Part shown: positions 1-9,844 of the stretch, in pieces
Numbering within the stretch: the first letter of the stretch is position 1
Layout: the number at the start of each line of letters is the position of its first letter
Position numbers and translations under genes: made by a program
The notes under the pieces: generated by a model
Told to the model about the DNA's origin: nothing
Database searches by the model: none
Seen by the model: only the letters and a program-made list of their open reading frames with translations
Origin: Mesorhizobium loti
Lineage (GTDB): Bacteria > Pseudomonadota > Alphaproteobacteria > Rhizobiales > Rhizobiaceae
NCBI RefSeq assembly: GCF_001510895.1
Contig: NZ_LPWA01000112.1
Coordinates: 1-64,000 of the forward strand
Length of the DNA: 64,000 bases
Direction: 5' to 3'

Positions 1-100
1 GACGAACCAAACTATGCCGACTGATTCCCTTAATATTACCATGGAAAGGAAGAACATGCGCACGCAACTCGGGATAGTCCACAGGGCGGCATATGATCTT

Positions 101-120
101 GTATTCCGCTAGCGGAATAC
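101..120. repeat. perfect 20-bp palindrome at the end of trbI
   Basis: The sequence GTATTCCGCTAGCGGAATAC is a perfect inverted repeat with no spacer, and the trbI stop codon lies inside it. It may be a protein-binding or recombination site, or a weak transcript hairpin; there is no T-run for a classical terminator. Upstream bases 1-100 hold no recognisable gene. Confidence 0.6.
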
Positions 121-1242
121 GAGATCGCGCGTGACGAGGACGCGTACGGGGAAACCCGGCCGTATCGTCAGTGTCGGCGCTATTTCGAGCTGGCGTTGGA
201 CGATCTGCTGACCGACCTGGCTGACGCTGTCGGAAGCGCCGCTTCGCAAGGCCCGCACGATGTCGCTCTCCTGGCCCGATGAGCCGGCCTCTGCCCCAAC
301 GCTGAGTATGGTCGAGAGCGCGGCCGCCTTGAACAGTTCGCCCCAGTGGTAGTCGACACCATCTTCGACGCCGGCATAGCCCTGCCCGTCCGCGCCAGGC
401 TGCCTCTCCAGAACAATGGATCGGCCGTCCGGGAAGATGAGCCTATTCCAAACAAGCAGCACGCGTCGTTGCCCGAACCCGATTCCGTTGTCGTATTGAC
501 CGATCACCCGGGTGCCCTGCGGGATCAGAAGCGCCCGTCCTGTCGGACTGTCGTAGACGTTCTCCGTCACTTGCGCCGCGATCTGACCAGGCAGATCGGA
601 GCGGATACCGGTGACGAGAGCGGCTGGTATGACGGCTCCGGCCTGTAGCACATAGACCGATGCCGGAGGCACGACGCGGTCGGGCGCCACAGTGCGTCGA
701 TCGGCGGCGGCATTGAGGAAGGCGAGCTGGCGATCCTGCGGTGTTTGACCGGCGGGACCGAGACCTGAGAAATCGGGCGGCACAGCAACACTAGCTGGAG
801 GTTCAGCGGCAGCCACTGTCACAGCCGCTGTCTGGAAGAAAACGCGCGACGTGCGGGCCGCCTCCTCTTCAGCCCGCCGGCGTTGTTCGGCCTCGTCGAC
901 TGTTGGCGTTGCCATTGTCGGCGGCACCACCGGCTGCCCCTTGTTCTGGGCATCAAGCAGCGGCCGGCCGAGATCGCCGGGCAGCGGCGGCCCAAGGACC
1001 GGACCGGTATAGTCGCGCGGCAGGCCAGCCAGGCCATCGGCGGGCTGTCGATTGGAGGTCGAATAGAGCTCCTTACTGTCAGTGCCGATATCGCGACCCT
1101 GAAGCGCATATATCAGTGCGCCTCCGATGCCGAGCGACGCGACGCAGCCTATGCCTGCGAGCACTTTGCGTGACAGCCGGGTCACACGCGACGGCTCGCC
1201 GCGCAGCCGCATCGGCTGAGCGGCGGTTTCGTTCTGGTTCAT
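109..1242 (-). CDS. trbI: TrbI/VirB10-type conjugal transfer protein
   Basis: This is the envelope-spanning scaffold of the Trb type IV secretion channel; it links inner-membrane ATPases to the outer-membrane TrbG pore. The 377-residue protein has a short cytoplasmic N-terminus, one membrane helix at about residues 26-47, a proline-rich periplasmic stretch, and the conserved C-terminal beta-barrel domain with VLQAGAVIPAALVTGI and the late IPQGTRVIGQYD motif. The ATG at 1242 is preferred over an in-frame start 69 bases upstream because AGGAG precedes it and it overlaps the trbG stop (ATGA). The C-terminus ends at RDLVFR, a few residues shorter than I recall for relatives, and the DUF2274 gene that usually follows is absent. 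Confidence 0.93.
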   Translation of the reverse strand: MNQNETAAQPMRLRGEPSRVTRLSRKVLAGIGCVASLGIGGALIYALQGRDIGTDSKELYSTSNRQPADGLAGLPRDYTGPVLGPPLPGDLGRPLLDAQNKGQPVVPPTMATPTVDEAEQRRRAEEEAARTSRVFFQTAAVTVAAAEPPASVAVPPDFSGLGPAGQTPQDRQLAFLNAAADRRTVAPDRVVPPASVYVLQAGAVIPAALVTGIRSDLPGQIAAQVTENVYDSPTGRALLIPQGTRVIGQYDNGIGFGQRRVLLVWNRLIFPDGRSIVLERQPGADGQGYAGVEDGVDYHWGELFKAAALSTILSVGAEAGSSGQESDIVRALRSGASDSVSQVGQQIVQRQLEIAPTLTIRPGFPVRVLVTRDLVFR

Positions 1243-2299
1243 GACTCCTGCCCTCCCCGCTGCCTCGGTACGTTCGTGACTTTCGGTGCTGCACCGAAGC
1301 CTGGCATCCACGGCAGTCGACGGGTTGCCGCGCCGTCACTACGCACGATCCTGACGGTCTGTTGCCGCTTGCTGCTGCCAAGGCGGAGTTCAGCAGCGCC
1401 GAAGAGGCGATCGACGATCAGGATATTTTGATAGACCCGGCCGTTGGCCATCTCAGCCTCACCGTCTGGACCAATGACAAAGATCGGCGGCATCTCGCCC
1501 TGCACGATCCCGCGCGGAAACTCGACGTAGACGCGCCTGCCATCGTCGTAGATGGCTACAGGCCTCCACGGCGGCGTATCGCCGGTGAGACGATAGCGGT
1601 AGTTGCGCGCAGCAACGTCCGGGATCATTGGCGTTGCGGGAATGGCTTGTCGCTGGCCGGCTGGTTTGGCCGGATATGCCCACGCCACGGCCGGCATGTA
1701 AGGCTTCTCATCCGCCCGCAACTCGATCATGTAGCTGCGCCGATCGGTGGTGATGACGAGATTGGTTGTGATGTCCGCGCGCGAGGGCTTGACCAGCACA
1801 TGGACGCGCCGGGTGATGCCCGACCCGCTTTCGGTATCGCCGATGATCCAGCGCGCGGTGTCGCCCGCCGCGATCGGGCCGGTGCCGGTCAGGCCCTCGC
1901 CCGGTTCAAGCGCGATGTCCGTTATCTGCCCGGGCGCGGCATAGACCTGGTAAAGCGCGCCTTCGCTCCAGGGATATATCTGGATGGCGTTATAGTAGCC
2001 TCGCGCCGAGGCTGGACGCGAGCGGCCGCGTTGGCGTTCTCGACTCGCGCTGTGGGCGTGTTGCCAACAGGCCCGCCTCGGGTCGCGGTCCAGCTCGGCG
2101 GGACATATAACGGTTTCGGCTTCTCATCAGTCGCGACAGCTGGGACCTTAGGCAACGGCGGCACGAAGGCATCGTAGGCGAACTGCGGCGGCTTTTGAGG
2201 TGTGGCACAGCCTCCGAGCAAGGCGCCAGAAATCAACATCGCCGCGCATGCATATCGATGAAAAGCATTAGTGGTCAAAATACGGAATGCCAGCTTCAT
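1239..2299 (-). CDS. trbG: TrbG/VirB9-type conjugal transfer protein, frameshifted
   Basis: TrbG is the outer-membrane-associated component that forms the channel core with TrbI. The N-terminal part has a lipoprotein signal ending in LLGGC (residues about 20-31). The C-terminal part, 1239 to about 2000, carries the VirB9 domain (YRYRLTGD, PRGI, PIFVIGPDGE, YQNILIVDRLF). The two parts lie in different frames. Adding one base near 1999-2000, where GAGGCTAC should read GAGGGCTAC, restores Arg-Glu-Gly-Tyr-Tyr-Asn-Ala and gives an uninterrupted 353-residue protein. It overlaps trbF and trbI by 4 bases on each side. The frameshift is a real mutation or a consensus error; I favour the latter. Confidence 0.88.
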
Positions 2300-2985
2300 T
2301 GGGTCATCTCCCGCGACCAGTTAATGGCGTTGACGTAGATGCCGAGCGGATTTACCCGAAGCCGTTCGGCGTCGCGCGGCGGCTGGACCACGATTGTCAG
2401 GATGGCGGTCCAGTGCTCGGTGGTGGAGAGCTGACCGTTTTCGTAATGACGCTCGGTCCAGGCGACGCGGAAGGAATCCGCAGATGCGCGGATGACCGAA
2501 GAGACTTCGACCGCGACCTGCTGTTTGCCGATCTTGGAGAAGGGTTCGTTGGCGCGGGCATAGTCGTTGAGCGCCGCCGCGCCCTGGTCGGTCGTCCATT
2601 CATAGGCGCGCAGCCAGTCCTGGCGCACGATGATCGGATCGGCCGGGATCGATCGGACCTGCTCGATGAAGCGGGCAAGGTGCCAGGCTATTTGTGGATC
2701 CGTCGGTTTATAGTCGGCGGCCGCGGGCGCGACCGCCTGCGCCTGCCCAAGAGCATCGACCTGCACGACCCAGGGCACGACTGAGCCCTTTGCCGACTGC
2801 CAGACAAGCGAGCCGGCGAGGCCAACCGACAGGATCAGCGATCCGAAGGCCATGTAGCGCCAGTTCCTGGCCTGCTCGCGCGCAGAGCCTATGCGCTCGT
2901 CCCAAACCTGCGCTGCCTTTTGGTAAGGCGTCTCCGGTTGAGGTGTCTTGCCGTAGTGAACGGCAGGTCGTCGGAAGATGTTCAT
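2296..2985 (-). CDS. trbF: TrbF/VirB8-type conjugal transfer protein
   Basis: TrbF is the bitopic inner-membrane assembly factor of the secretion channel. The 229-residue protein has a cytoplasmic N-terminus rich in aromatic and charged residues, one membrane helix at about 43-63, and a periplasmic NTF2-like domain with VPWVVQVDALG and the conserved ending NPLGIYVNAINWSREM. The stop overlaps the trbG start (ATGA). Length and features match the family, and no break is seen. Confidence 0.93.
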   Translation of the reverse strand: MNIFRRPAVHYGKTPQPETPYQKAAQVWDERIGSAREQARNWRYMAFGSLILSVGLAGSLVWQSAKGSVVPWVVQVDALGQAQAVAPAAADYKPTDPQIAWHLARFIEQVRSIPADPIIVRQDWLRAYEWTTDQGAAALNDYARANEPFSKIGKQQVAVEVSSVIRASADSFRVAWTERHYENGQLSTTEHWTAILTIVVQPPRDAERLRVNPLGIYVNAINWSREMTQ

Positions 2986-2988
2986 GGA

Positions 2989-4365
2989 TCACTTGCCTTC
3001 TGAGAGGGAAATGGAGGTTCCGTTGCCGTGGGCCTCGCCGGAGCGCACGGCGTGGGCCGCGGTCTGGATGCCGTGGGAGAGGCGCTGGGATCGCTGCATG
3101 CGTTTGGCCCAGTCAGGCGGGCCTTGTGCTGCGCCGCTGACTTGGCCAGCGCGACCAGGCGATGGATCGTTGGCAGGCTCGGCCGCGCCTCCGACCGTCC
3201 CCAGTGTCGATGAACCACCCGTCACTTCGACTGCAGAACTGAGGCCCGAGGCGAAGCTCGACTTCACTGATTGACTGGCGCGCGCCGCAGCACGCTTGAG
3301 TGGCGAGGCTGCGCCGGAGAGAGCGGCGCCTGCGACGCCGCCTAGACCGGAGGCAACCCCGGCAGCGCCCGTCTGACCGGCCGACCCGAGGGAATAGGCA
3401 GTTGACGCCCCGCCCGCCAGGAACGCGCTGCTTCGCGCCGCGGAAGCCGCTCCGGAGAAAGCGGCTCCCCCGCCCCGCATTGCAACGCCGGCAGCGCCGC
3501 CGGCGACGAGCGTCATGCCGCCAGCGGCGAGGCCCGCGCCAACTGCGGCGCCTGCGCCAAGCTGTGGTCCGCCGGAGACGAGGCCATTGGCAATGCCAGG
3601 GCCGAAGATGCCGAGACCAAGCAGCGACAGTGCCGCCAGCACGATCGCCATGGCTTGGTCGATGGTGGGATTCTCGCCACCGAAACCTTGGGTGAATTCG
3701 CTGAAGAGCGTCGAGCCGATGCCGATGACCACGGCAAGAACAAGGACCTTGATACCGGACGAAATGACGTTGCCGAGCACGCGTTCAGCCATGAAGGCCG
3801 TCTTGCCGAAGAGGCCGAACGGGATCAGGACGAAGCCTGCCAGCGTCGACAGCTTGAATTCGATCAGCGTGACGAAAAGCTGCACAGCCAGGATGAAGAA
3901 GGCAAGCAGGACAAGCGCCCAGGCGAAAAGCAAGCAAGCGATCTGGATGAAATTTTCGAAGAAGGACACATAGCCCATCAGTCCGGAAATGGCCTCGAGC
4001 AAGGGACGTCCCGCGTCAAGCCCGGTCTGCGCAACCTTGCCGGGGCGCAGCAGGTCCTGAATCGAGAAGCCGGTGCCGCTTGCCTTGAGGCCGAGGCCGG
4101 AGAAGCTTTCGAAGACGATCCGGGCAAGACCGTTCCAGTTGGAAATCAGGTAGGCAAAGACGCCCACGAACAGCGTCTTCTTGACGAGCCGCGCGAGGAT
4201 GTCGTCATCGGCGCCCCAACTCCAAAAGAGGGCCGCGAGCGTCACATCGATGACGATCAGGGTAGTAGCGACGAAAGCGACTTCGCCGCCGAGCAGGCCG
4301 AAGCCGCTGTCTATGTAACGCGTAAACGTGCCGAGGAATTGGTCAATAATGCCGGTGCTGCCCAT
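2989..4365 (-). CDS. trbL: TrbL/VirB6-type polytopic conjugal transfer protein
   Basis: TrbL is the polytopic inner-membrane protein of the Trb channel. The start is placed at 4365 (MGSTGIIDQFLGTF), where the family begins; an in-frame start 114 bases upstream adds a non-homologous leader that overlaps trbK. The 458-residue protein has several hydrophobic segments between residues 20 and 290, then a long low-complexity Gly/Ala/Ser tail ending in a basic stretch, as usual for TrbL. It follows trbK with 2 bases between them and precedes trbF by 3 bases. Confidence 0.92.
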   Translation of the reverse strand: MGSTGIIDQFLGTFTRYIDSGFGLLGGEVAFVATTLIVIDVTLAALFWSWGADDDILARLVKKTLFVGVFAYLISNWNGLARIVFESFSGLGLKASGTGFSIQDLLRPGKVAQTGLDAGRPLLEAISGLMGYVSFFENFIQIACLLFAWALVLLAFFILAVQLFVTLIEFKLSTLAGFVLIPFGLFGKTAFMAERVLGNVISSGIKVLVLAVVIGIGSTLFSEFTQGFGGENPTIDQAMAIVLAALSLLGLGIFGPGIANGLVSGGPQLGAGAAVGAGLAAGGMTLVAGGAAGVAMRGGGAAFSGAASAARSSAFLAGGASTAYSLGSAGQTGAAGVASGLGGVAGAALSGAASPLKRAAARASQSVKSSFASGLSSAVEVTGGSSTLGTVGGAAEPANDPSPGRAGQVSGAAQGPPDWAKRMQRSQRLSHGIQTAAHAVRSGEAHGNGTSISLSEGK

Positions 4366-4367
4366 GC

Positions 4368-4691
4368 CTATCGCGCCCCCGGCGCGTTCGCATCCGGCGA
4401 CAGCGGGGGGAGCGGCTGTGAAGTCGAGCTCACAAATGGCGCTTTGGAACCGAGGAAACGGTCGCGCTGCTCGGTCCACAGGCGCAGACAGCCGCTGTCG
4501 CGCAACGCACCCTCACCGAGCAACTGGCAACGGCGAAGACCGTCGCGAAGCGGGCCGTGCGAGGGCGCCGGCGCCTCGAGCACTGCTGCGCCCGGCTTGT
4601 CCTGCTTCCGGGTCATCTCGACAACTGTCGCGGTCACTGCGAGGGCGATGAAGATCACGGCGACGATGCGGGCAAGTGTCTTGCCGTCCAC
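4368..4691 (-). CDS. trbK: TrbK-like entry-exclusion protein
   Basis: A 107-residue small envelope protein starts at GTG (4691), preceded by GAGGA. Residues about 7-26 form one membrane segment; the rest is periplasmic with two cysteines. Position between trbJ and trbL and size match the alternative TrbK family of rhizobial elements, which is inferred to block redundant transfer into cells already carrying the element. Sequence conservation in this family is weak, so the name rests largely on position. Confidence 0.75.
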   Translation of the reverse strand: MDGKTLARIVAVIFIALAVTATVVEMTRKQDKPGAAVLEAPAPSHGPLRDGLRRCQLLGEGALRDSGCLRLWTEQRDRFLGSKAPFVSSTSQPLPPLSPDANAPGAR

Positions 4692-4702
4692 TGTCGTGAT
4701 CC

Positions 4703-5461
4703 TCAGCGGTTAAACATCGAGGCATTGCCGGCCTGGTAACCCGGACCGGGGGCGAGGAAGCGGCGGCGCTGCTCGCGACCCTGTTCGGCAGCAGCCGTCC
4801 GTTCGGCTTCTGTCAGCGCCTGGGCACGACCGTTGGCGGCGACGACGGCGGTGAGGTCGCTGAGTTGCTGGGCCTGGAGTGCGAGAAGCTGATTGCCGGC
4901 CTGCGTTGCCTGCAGCGCGCCGGTCGCGGATTGGCTGGCGCCGATCAGCGCCGACATTTGGGAGCGATTGGTCTCGATATTGCCGACGACACCGGCTTGT
5001 ACGCGCATGGCATCCTGGAGGCCGCCAACCGTGTTTTGCCAGCGCGAGCGGGCATCCGCGACGAGCTGCTGGTCCGAAGCGGAAAGCGAGCCGGCGCCGT
5101 ATCGCTGCTGAAAGATCCTGTCGACCTCTTGAACGTCGAAGGCGACGTTCTGCGCCTGGCTGAGGAGTTGCTGCGTTCGCTGTATCGACTGCTGCAATTG
5201 CTGGAGGGAGGAAAACGGCAGGCTTGCGAGGTTGCGGGCCTGGTTGATCAGCATCTGCGCTTCATTCTGAAGCGAGGTGATCTGGTTGGTGATCTGCTGA
5301 AGTGACCGTGCCGCAGTCAATACATTCTGCACGTAGTTCGACGGATCAAAGACGATGAACGCATGCGCCGGTGCAACCACTATAGGCGACACCAAGAGCG
5401 GCGGAGCGAGCATTGCCGTGGCCAGGACGAAGGCGCGCGAGCGGATGCGAAAGGCATTCAT
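4703..5461 (-). CDS. trbJ: TrbJ/VirB5-type conjugal transfer protein
   Basis: TrbJ is a secreted, largely helical protein thought to act at the pilus tip or in channel assembly. The 252-residue protein has a signal peptide ending near PAHA (about residue 33), the family motif FDPSNYVQNVLTAARSLQQITNQI, and long heptad-like helical stretches rich in Gln, Leu and Ala. Its ATG overlaps the corrected trbE stop (ATGA), indicating translational coupling. Confidence 0.93.
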   Translation of the reverse strand: MNAFRIRSRAFVLATAMLAPPLLVSPIVVAPAHAFIVFDPSNYVQNVLTAARSLQQITNQITSLQNEAQMLINQARNLASLPFSSLQQLQQSIQRTQQLLSQAQNVAFDVQEVDRIFQQRYGAGSLSASDQQLVADARSRWQNTVGGLQDAMRVQAGVVGNIETNRSQMSALIGASQSATGALQATQAGNQLLALQAQQLSDLTAVVAANGRAQALTEAERTAAAEQGREQRRRFLAPGPGYQAGNASMFNR

Positions 5462-7913
5462 GATTGGGTCTCCTTTTCGGCTTGGGGGATGAGGGTGGGA
5501 ACGTCACGGATGAGGTCGGCCGCCCAGCCGGCGTTTCGCGCACGCAGCCAGGCGGCGAGGAAATCGTCGCGGCCATGCTCGGCAGCGATCCTGGCAATGA
5601 GAGCCTGATCGGTCTTGGAGGATGCTGCACACAGCGCGAGACCGATCTCCGACAGGCCGAGTTCAAAGAGACGATTGCCGCGCCGCGACTGGCAGTAATA
5701 GTCGCGCTTTGGGGTCGCGCGCGCAGGATTTCCACCTGGCGGTCATTGAGGCCGAAGCGACGATAGATCGCCGTGATCTGCGGCTCGATCGCACGCTCGT
5801 TCGGTAACAGCAGCCGGGTCGGGCAGCTTTCGATGATCGCTGGCGCGATCTTCGAGTTGTCGATGTCGGAGAGAGACTGCGTGGCGAATATGACGCTGGC
5901 GTTTTTCTTGCGCAGCGTCTTCAGCCATTCGCGAAGCTGGGCCTCAAAGCCCTCGTCCTCGAGCGCAAGCCAGCCCTCGTCGATGATCAGCAATGTCGGC
6001 CGCCCGTCGAGCCGGTCACCGACGCGATGGAAAAGGTAGGACAGAACGGCTGGCGCTGCCCCGGTCCCAACGAGGCCCTCGATCTCGAACGCCTGCACGG
6101 ATGCCGAGCCAATGTGCTCGGCTTCTGCGTCAAGCAATCGGCCGTATGGACCACCGATGCAATAAGATCCCAGAGCCTGCTTCAGATCGTTCGATTGCAG
6201 CAGCACATTCAGGCCGGTGATGGTGCGCTCCTCGACCGGCGCCGAGGCGAGCGATGTCAGCGCGGTCCAGATGTGCTCCTTGACATCGGGGGTGATGGGG
6301 ATGCCTTCGCGCGCAAGGATCGCCACGATCCAGTCGACCGCCCAGGCGCGCTCGTAGGTGTCGTGGACGCGTTGGAGAGGCTGCAGCGAGACGGAAGCCT
6401 GGCTCCCCTCGGTGAGCCCGCCCCCGAGATCGTGCCAGTCACCGCCCATGGCCAGTGCTGCGGCGCGGATCGAGCCGCCGAAGTCGAAGGCGAAGACCTG
6501 CGCGCCGGTGTAGCGGCGAAACTGCAGGGCCATCAGCGCGAGCAGCACAGACTTGCCCGCACCGGTAGGGCCGACAACAAGCGTGTGACCGACGTCGCCG
6601 ACATGCAAGGACAACCGGAACGGGGTCGAGCCTTCGGTCTTGCCGTAAAGCAAGGGAGGACTACCCAAATGCTCGTCCCGTTCCGGCCCCGCCCACACGG
6701 CAGAGAGGGGGATCATGTGGGCGAGATTGAGCGTCGAGATGGGCGGCTGGCGGACATTGGCGTAGGCATGCCCTGGCAACGAGCCGAGCCAGGCGTCGAC
6801 GGCATTGACGGTTTCGACTATTGCCGTGAAATCGCGCCCCTGGACGACTTTCTCGACCAGGCGCAGTTTCTCATCCGCAAGACGCGGGTCGGCATCCCAG
6901 ACCGCGATGGTCGCGGTGACAAAGGCCAGCCCCGAGGCGTCAGCGCCGAGTTCCTGTAATGCCAAGTCGGTGTCGGCCGCCTTGTTCGCGGCGTCCGTGT
7001 CCACAAGCACGGACGCCTCGTTCGTCATGACCTCCTTCAGGATTGCGGCGACGCTCTTGCGCTTGGCAAACCATTGCCGCCGGATTTTGGTCAGCAGCTT
7101 CGCAGCGTCAGTCTTGTCGAGAAGGATTGCGCGCGTCGCCCAGCGATAGGCAAAGGCGAGCCGGTTGAGGTCGTCGAGCAGCCCTGGCGTGGTCGCGGTC
7201 GGAAACCCGACGATGGTGAGCACGCGTAGATGCTGATCGCCAAGGCATGGCTCGAGCCCACCGGTCAGTGGCTGGTCCGCCAGCAGCGCATCGAGATAGA
7301 TCGGCGTCTCCGGAACACGCACCGTATGGCGCTCGGTGGAAACAGTCGAATGCAGATAGGTCAGTGTCTCGCTGTCATCGAGCCACTGGCATTCCGGCAT
7401 GAAGCCGTCGAGCAGGGAGAGCACGCGCTCCGTGCGGTCGACAAAGGCGCGCATGGCTTCGTGGGGATCCAAGTCCGAATGCTCGCGGCCCTCGTAAAGC
7501 CACCTCTCCGCGCGAGCGACGTTCTCGGCCGGCGGCAGATAGACGAATGTGAGGAAGTAGGTCGACACGAAGTGGATCCCCTCCTCCTCGAAGTCGGCTT
7601 TGCGCTCGGCATCGACCAAGCCTGAGGCAGGGTCGGGAAACTGGCTCTCGGGATATGTCGCCGCCTCGTGCCGCTGCGCCTCGACGAAGATTATCCAACC
7701 CGAGCCGAGGCGGCGAAAGGCATTGTTGATGCGAGAGGCCACCGCAACCGGTTCGGCCGCGACGGCGGAATCGAGATCGGGACCGCGAAACTTCGCGGTG
7801 CGCTGAAAGCTCCCGTCCTTGTTGAGGACGACGCCGGGCGCGACGAGGGCAACCCAGGGCAGATAATCGGCGAGGCGGCTGGCAGTGCGGCGGAATTCGG
7901 CAAGGTTCATCAT
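5458..7913 (-). CDS. trbE: TrbE/VirB4-type ATPase, frameshifted near the C-terminus
   Basis: TrbE is the large ATPase that powers assembly and transfer. The start is at 7913 (MMNLAEFRRTASRL); a longer reading frame upstream adds 46 non-homologous residues. The CagE/VirB4 domain covers about residues 1-430, Walker A GPTGAGKS is at 448-455 and Walker B LLIIDE is at about 641-646. Near 5724 one G is missing (CTGCGC for CTGGCGC). Restoring it replaces a spurious tail with RATPKRDYYCQSRRGN and an ending of about 80 residues that stops in ATGA with trbJ; total 818 residues. I see no slippery heptamer or other sign of programmed frameshifting. Confidence 0.9.
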
Positions 7914-7924
7914 GGCCGCGTCCC

Positions 7925-8200
7925 TCAAACCGACAGATGACCGGGGATGCGCAGATGCCGGCGGCCGACTTCCACGAACAGCGGATCGCGTTTGGCTGCC
8001 CACACCGCCGTGAAATGGCCGAGCGCCCACAGGAGGAGACCGACCAGCCACAGGCGTAACCCGAGGCCGACCGCGCCGGCGAGCGTGCCGTTCATGATCG
8101 CGATGGAGCGAGGTGCGCCTGCGAGCAGGATATGCTCGGTCAATGCTTTGTGGACGGGAGCGGTGAACCCCGGCACCACATCGAGCTGCTCGAGAGACAT
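7925..8200 (-). CDS. trbD: TrbD/VirB3-type conjugal transfer protein
   Basis: A 91-residue inner-membrane protein that anchors the channel next to the TrbE ATPase. It has the family pattern GFTAPVHKALTEHILLAGAPR, then a double hydrophobic stretch (about residues 36-67) and a short basic C-terminus ending HLRIPGHLSV. The ATG at 8200 overlaps the trbC stop (TGATG). A longer in-frame start only runs back through trbC and trbB and is not credible. Confidence 0.92.
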   Translation of the reverse strand: MSLEQLDVVPGFTAPVHKALTEHILLAGAPRSIAIMNGTLAGAVGLGLRLWLVGLLLWALGHFTAVWAAKRDPLFVEVGRRHLRIPGHLSV

Positions 8201-8532
8201 CAGATGAGTGCTCCGCCGCCGAATGAGAAGAACGACAGGAAGAAGCTCGACGCCGCGAAGGCGATCGACAGGCCGAAGACGATCTGGATCAGCCGCCGGA
8301 AGCCTCCGGAGGTATCGCCGAAGGCAAGTGTCAGACCGGTCACGATGATGATGATGACGGCAATGATCTTGGAGACCGGGCCTTCGATCGACTGAAGGAT
8401 CTTCTCCAGCGGCTGCTCCCAAGGCATCGACGAGCCGGCCGCGAAGGCGGCAGGGGCAACCGTGAGACCGAGAACCAGGCTCGAGGCTGCAGCAGCGATA
8501 TGATTTTGGGCTCGCGAGAATGCGCTCATCAT
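8200..8532 (-). CDS. trbC: TrbC/VirB2-type conjugative pilin
   Basis: This is the major pilin subunit precursor. The 110-residue protein has a long signal peptide cleaved near AAFAAGS (about residue 32) and two hydrophobic helices at about 55-75 and 85-105, separated by a short basic loop (GGFRRL). This is the VirB2 fold. It lies directly after trbB, whose stop overlaps its start. Two consecutive ATG codons (8532 and 8529) leave the exact start open. Confidence 0.93.
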   Translation of the reverse strand: MMSAFSRAQNHIAAAASSLVLGLTVAPAAFAAGSSMPWEQPLEKILQSIEGPVSKIIAVIIIIVTGLTLAFGDTSGGFRRLIQIVFGLSIAFAASSFFLSFFSFGGGALI

Positions 8533-9512
8533 GAATTATCTCCATTGTTGTTCGGGGTAGCTTGGGAGGTGCGATAATCGCCGTTGGGACCAAGCCCTTC
8601 GACGCGGGTGAGTTCGGTGAGCCGGCGCGCGGAACCGCGTCCGGAAAGAACAGCGACGAGGTCGATGGTTTCTGCAATCAGCGCGCGCGGAACGGTGACA
8701 ACGGCTTCCTGGATGAGCTGCTCGAGACGGCGCATGGCGCCAATCCCGGAGCCAGCGTGGATGGTGCCGATGCCGCCTGGGTGTCCGGTGCCCCATGCCT
8801 TGAGAAGATCGAGTGCTTCGGAGCCGCGCACCTCGCCGATAGGGATGCGATCGGGTCGCAGGCGCAATGAGGACCGGACCAGGTCTGCAAGCGTGGCGAT
8901 ACCGTCCTTCGTTCGCATGGCGACAAGGTTGGGGGTGGCGCACTGCAATTCGCGTGTGTCCTCGATGATGACGACACGGTCGGCGCTTCTTGCCACCTCG
9001 GCGAGCAGGGCATTGGTCAGCGTTGTCTTGCCGGTGGATGTGCCGCCGGCGACCAGGATGTTGGCGCGGGCGGTGATGGCGGCACGCAGCGTCGCCGCCT
9101 GATTGAAGGTCATTATGCCTGCCGTGACGTAGTCATCGAGCGTGAACACGGCGACGGCGGGTTTGCGGATGGCGAAGGCTGGCGCAGCGACAACGGGCGG
9201 CAGCAAGCCCTCGAAGCGTTCTCCGGTTTCTGGCAACTCCGCCGAGACGCGCGGGGAGCGCGAATGGACCTCTGAGCCTACATGATGCGCGACCAAGCGA
9301 ATGATGCGCTCGCCATCGGCGGCCGTCATCACCTCACCTGTATCAACCAGACCTTCTGACAGCCGGTCCACCCAGATACGACCGTCTGGATTCAGCATCA
9401 CTTCGACGATGGCGGCATCGTCAAGGAACCGGGCGATGGCAGCTCCAAGTGCTGTCCGCAGCATGCGCGAAGAGCGCAAGCGTCTTTCTGTGTTGTTGTG
9501 AGAAACTGCCAT
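8529..9512 (-). CDS. trbB: TrbB/VirB11-type conjugative transfer ATPase
   Basis: TrbB is the hexameric traffic ATPase that energises pilus biogenesis and DNA transfer. The 327-residue protein has the N-terminal domain (residues 1-125), Walker [10 protein letters not shown] at 156-164, the acidic box IIEDTRELQ near 182-190, and the His box GIGTIHAGS near 247-255. It is the first gene of the minus-strand trb run. In typical rhizobial elements it follows traG and a CopG-like gene; here those lie 21 kb away on the other strand. Confidence 0.95.
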   Translation of the reverse strand: MAVSHNNTERRLRSSRMLRTALGAAIARFLDDAAIVEVMLNPDGRIWVDRLSEGLVDTGEVMTAADGERIIRLVAHHVGSEVHSRSPRVSAELPETGERFEGLLPPVVAAPAFAIRKPAVAVFTLDDYVTAGIMTFNQAATLRAAITARANILVAGGTSTGKTTLTNALLAEVARSADRVVIIEDTRELQCATPNLVAMRTKDGIATLADLVRSSLRLRPDRIPIGEVRGSEALDLLKAWGTGHPGGIGTIHAGSGIGAMRRLEQLIQEAVVTVPRALIAETIDLVAVLSGRGSARRLTELTRVEGLGPNGDYRTSQATPNNNGDNS

Positions 9513-9513
9513 C

Positions 9514-9538
9514 TTGTCCCCGTTTCGGTCGGGGACAA
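9514..9538 (-). promoter_or_regulatory. hairpin covering the trbB ribosome-binding site
   Basis: On the trbB strand an 8-bp perfect stem (TTGTCCCC paired with GGGGACAA, 9-base loop) ends two bases before the trbB ATG. The only Shine-Dalgarno-like run, GGGGAC, lies inside the 3' arm, so a folded leader would hide it. Control of trb operon translation is inferred, not shown. Confidence 0.5.
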
Positions 9539-9749
9539 ATCAGGCGGCCCCGAGGTTGGGGATGATTAAAAGAGCCGGATTCCGGATCGCTTCAACCAGT
9601 ATCTCGAGGCGTAGTAGCGTGGCGTGCAAATACAGGAGAAAGGCGGTGCCGATGTCGCCTTGCTTCGGCCGGGAACGGCACGGTCGCGCTTACAGCCTTC
9701 CATTGGATTGGGATTTCAGTGTGCGCGTTGAGGTACGTTATGAGCGTCA

Positions 9750-9844
9750 TACGCGATCGCGTATTTTATTTCTTCATACGCATTCGCGTATATTACTAAT
9801 TTATACGCGCTCGCGTATATTGACAGATTATACGCGAATCCGTA
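9750..9844. promoter_or_regulatory. four 14-bp operator palindromes spaced exactly 27 bp
   Basis: Copies start at 9750, 9777, 9804 and 9831 with consensus TACGCGNTCGCGTA. The first and third are perfect palindromes in the outer six bases; the second and fourth have one changed base each. They lie immediately upstream of hipB, which encodes a HTH protein, so they are the likely HipB autoregulatory operators. The 27-bp period is about 2.6 helical turns. Confidence 0.85.

Noticed and set aside
5700-5740. Programmed frameshift in trbE
   Set aside because: No slippery heptamer or downstream structure is evident, and the same type of single-base loss occurs in unrelated genes, so a simple indel is more likely.
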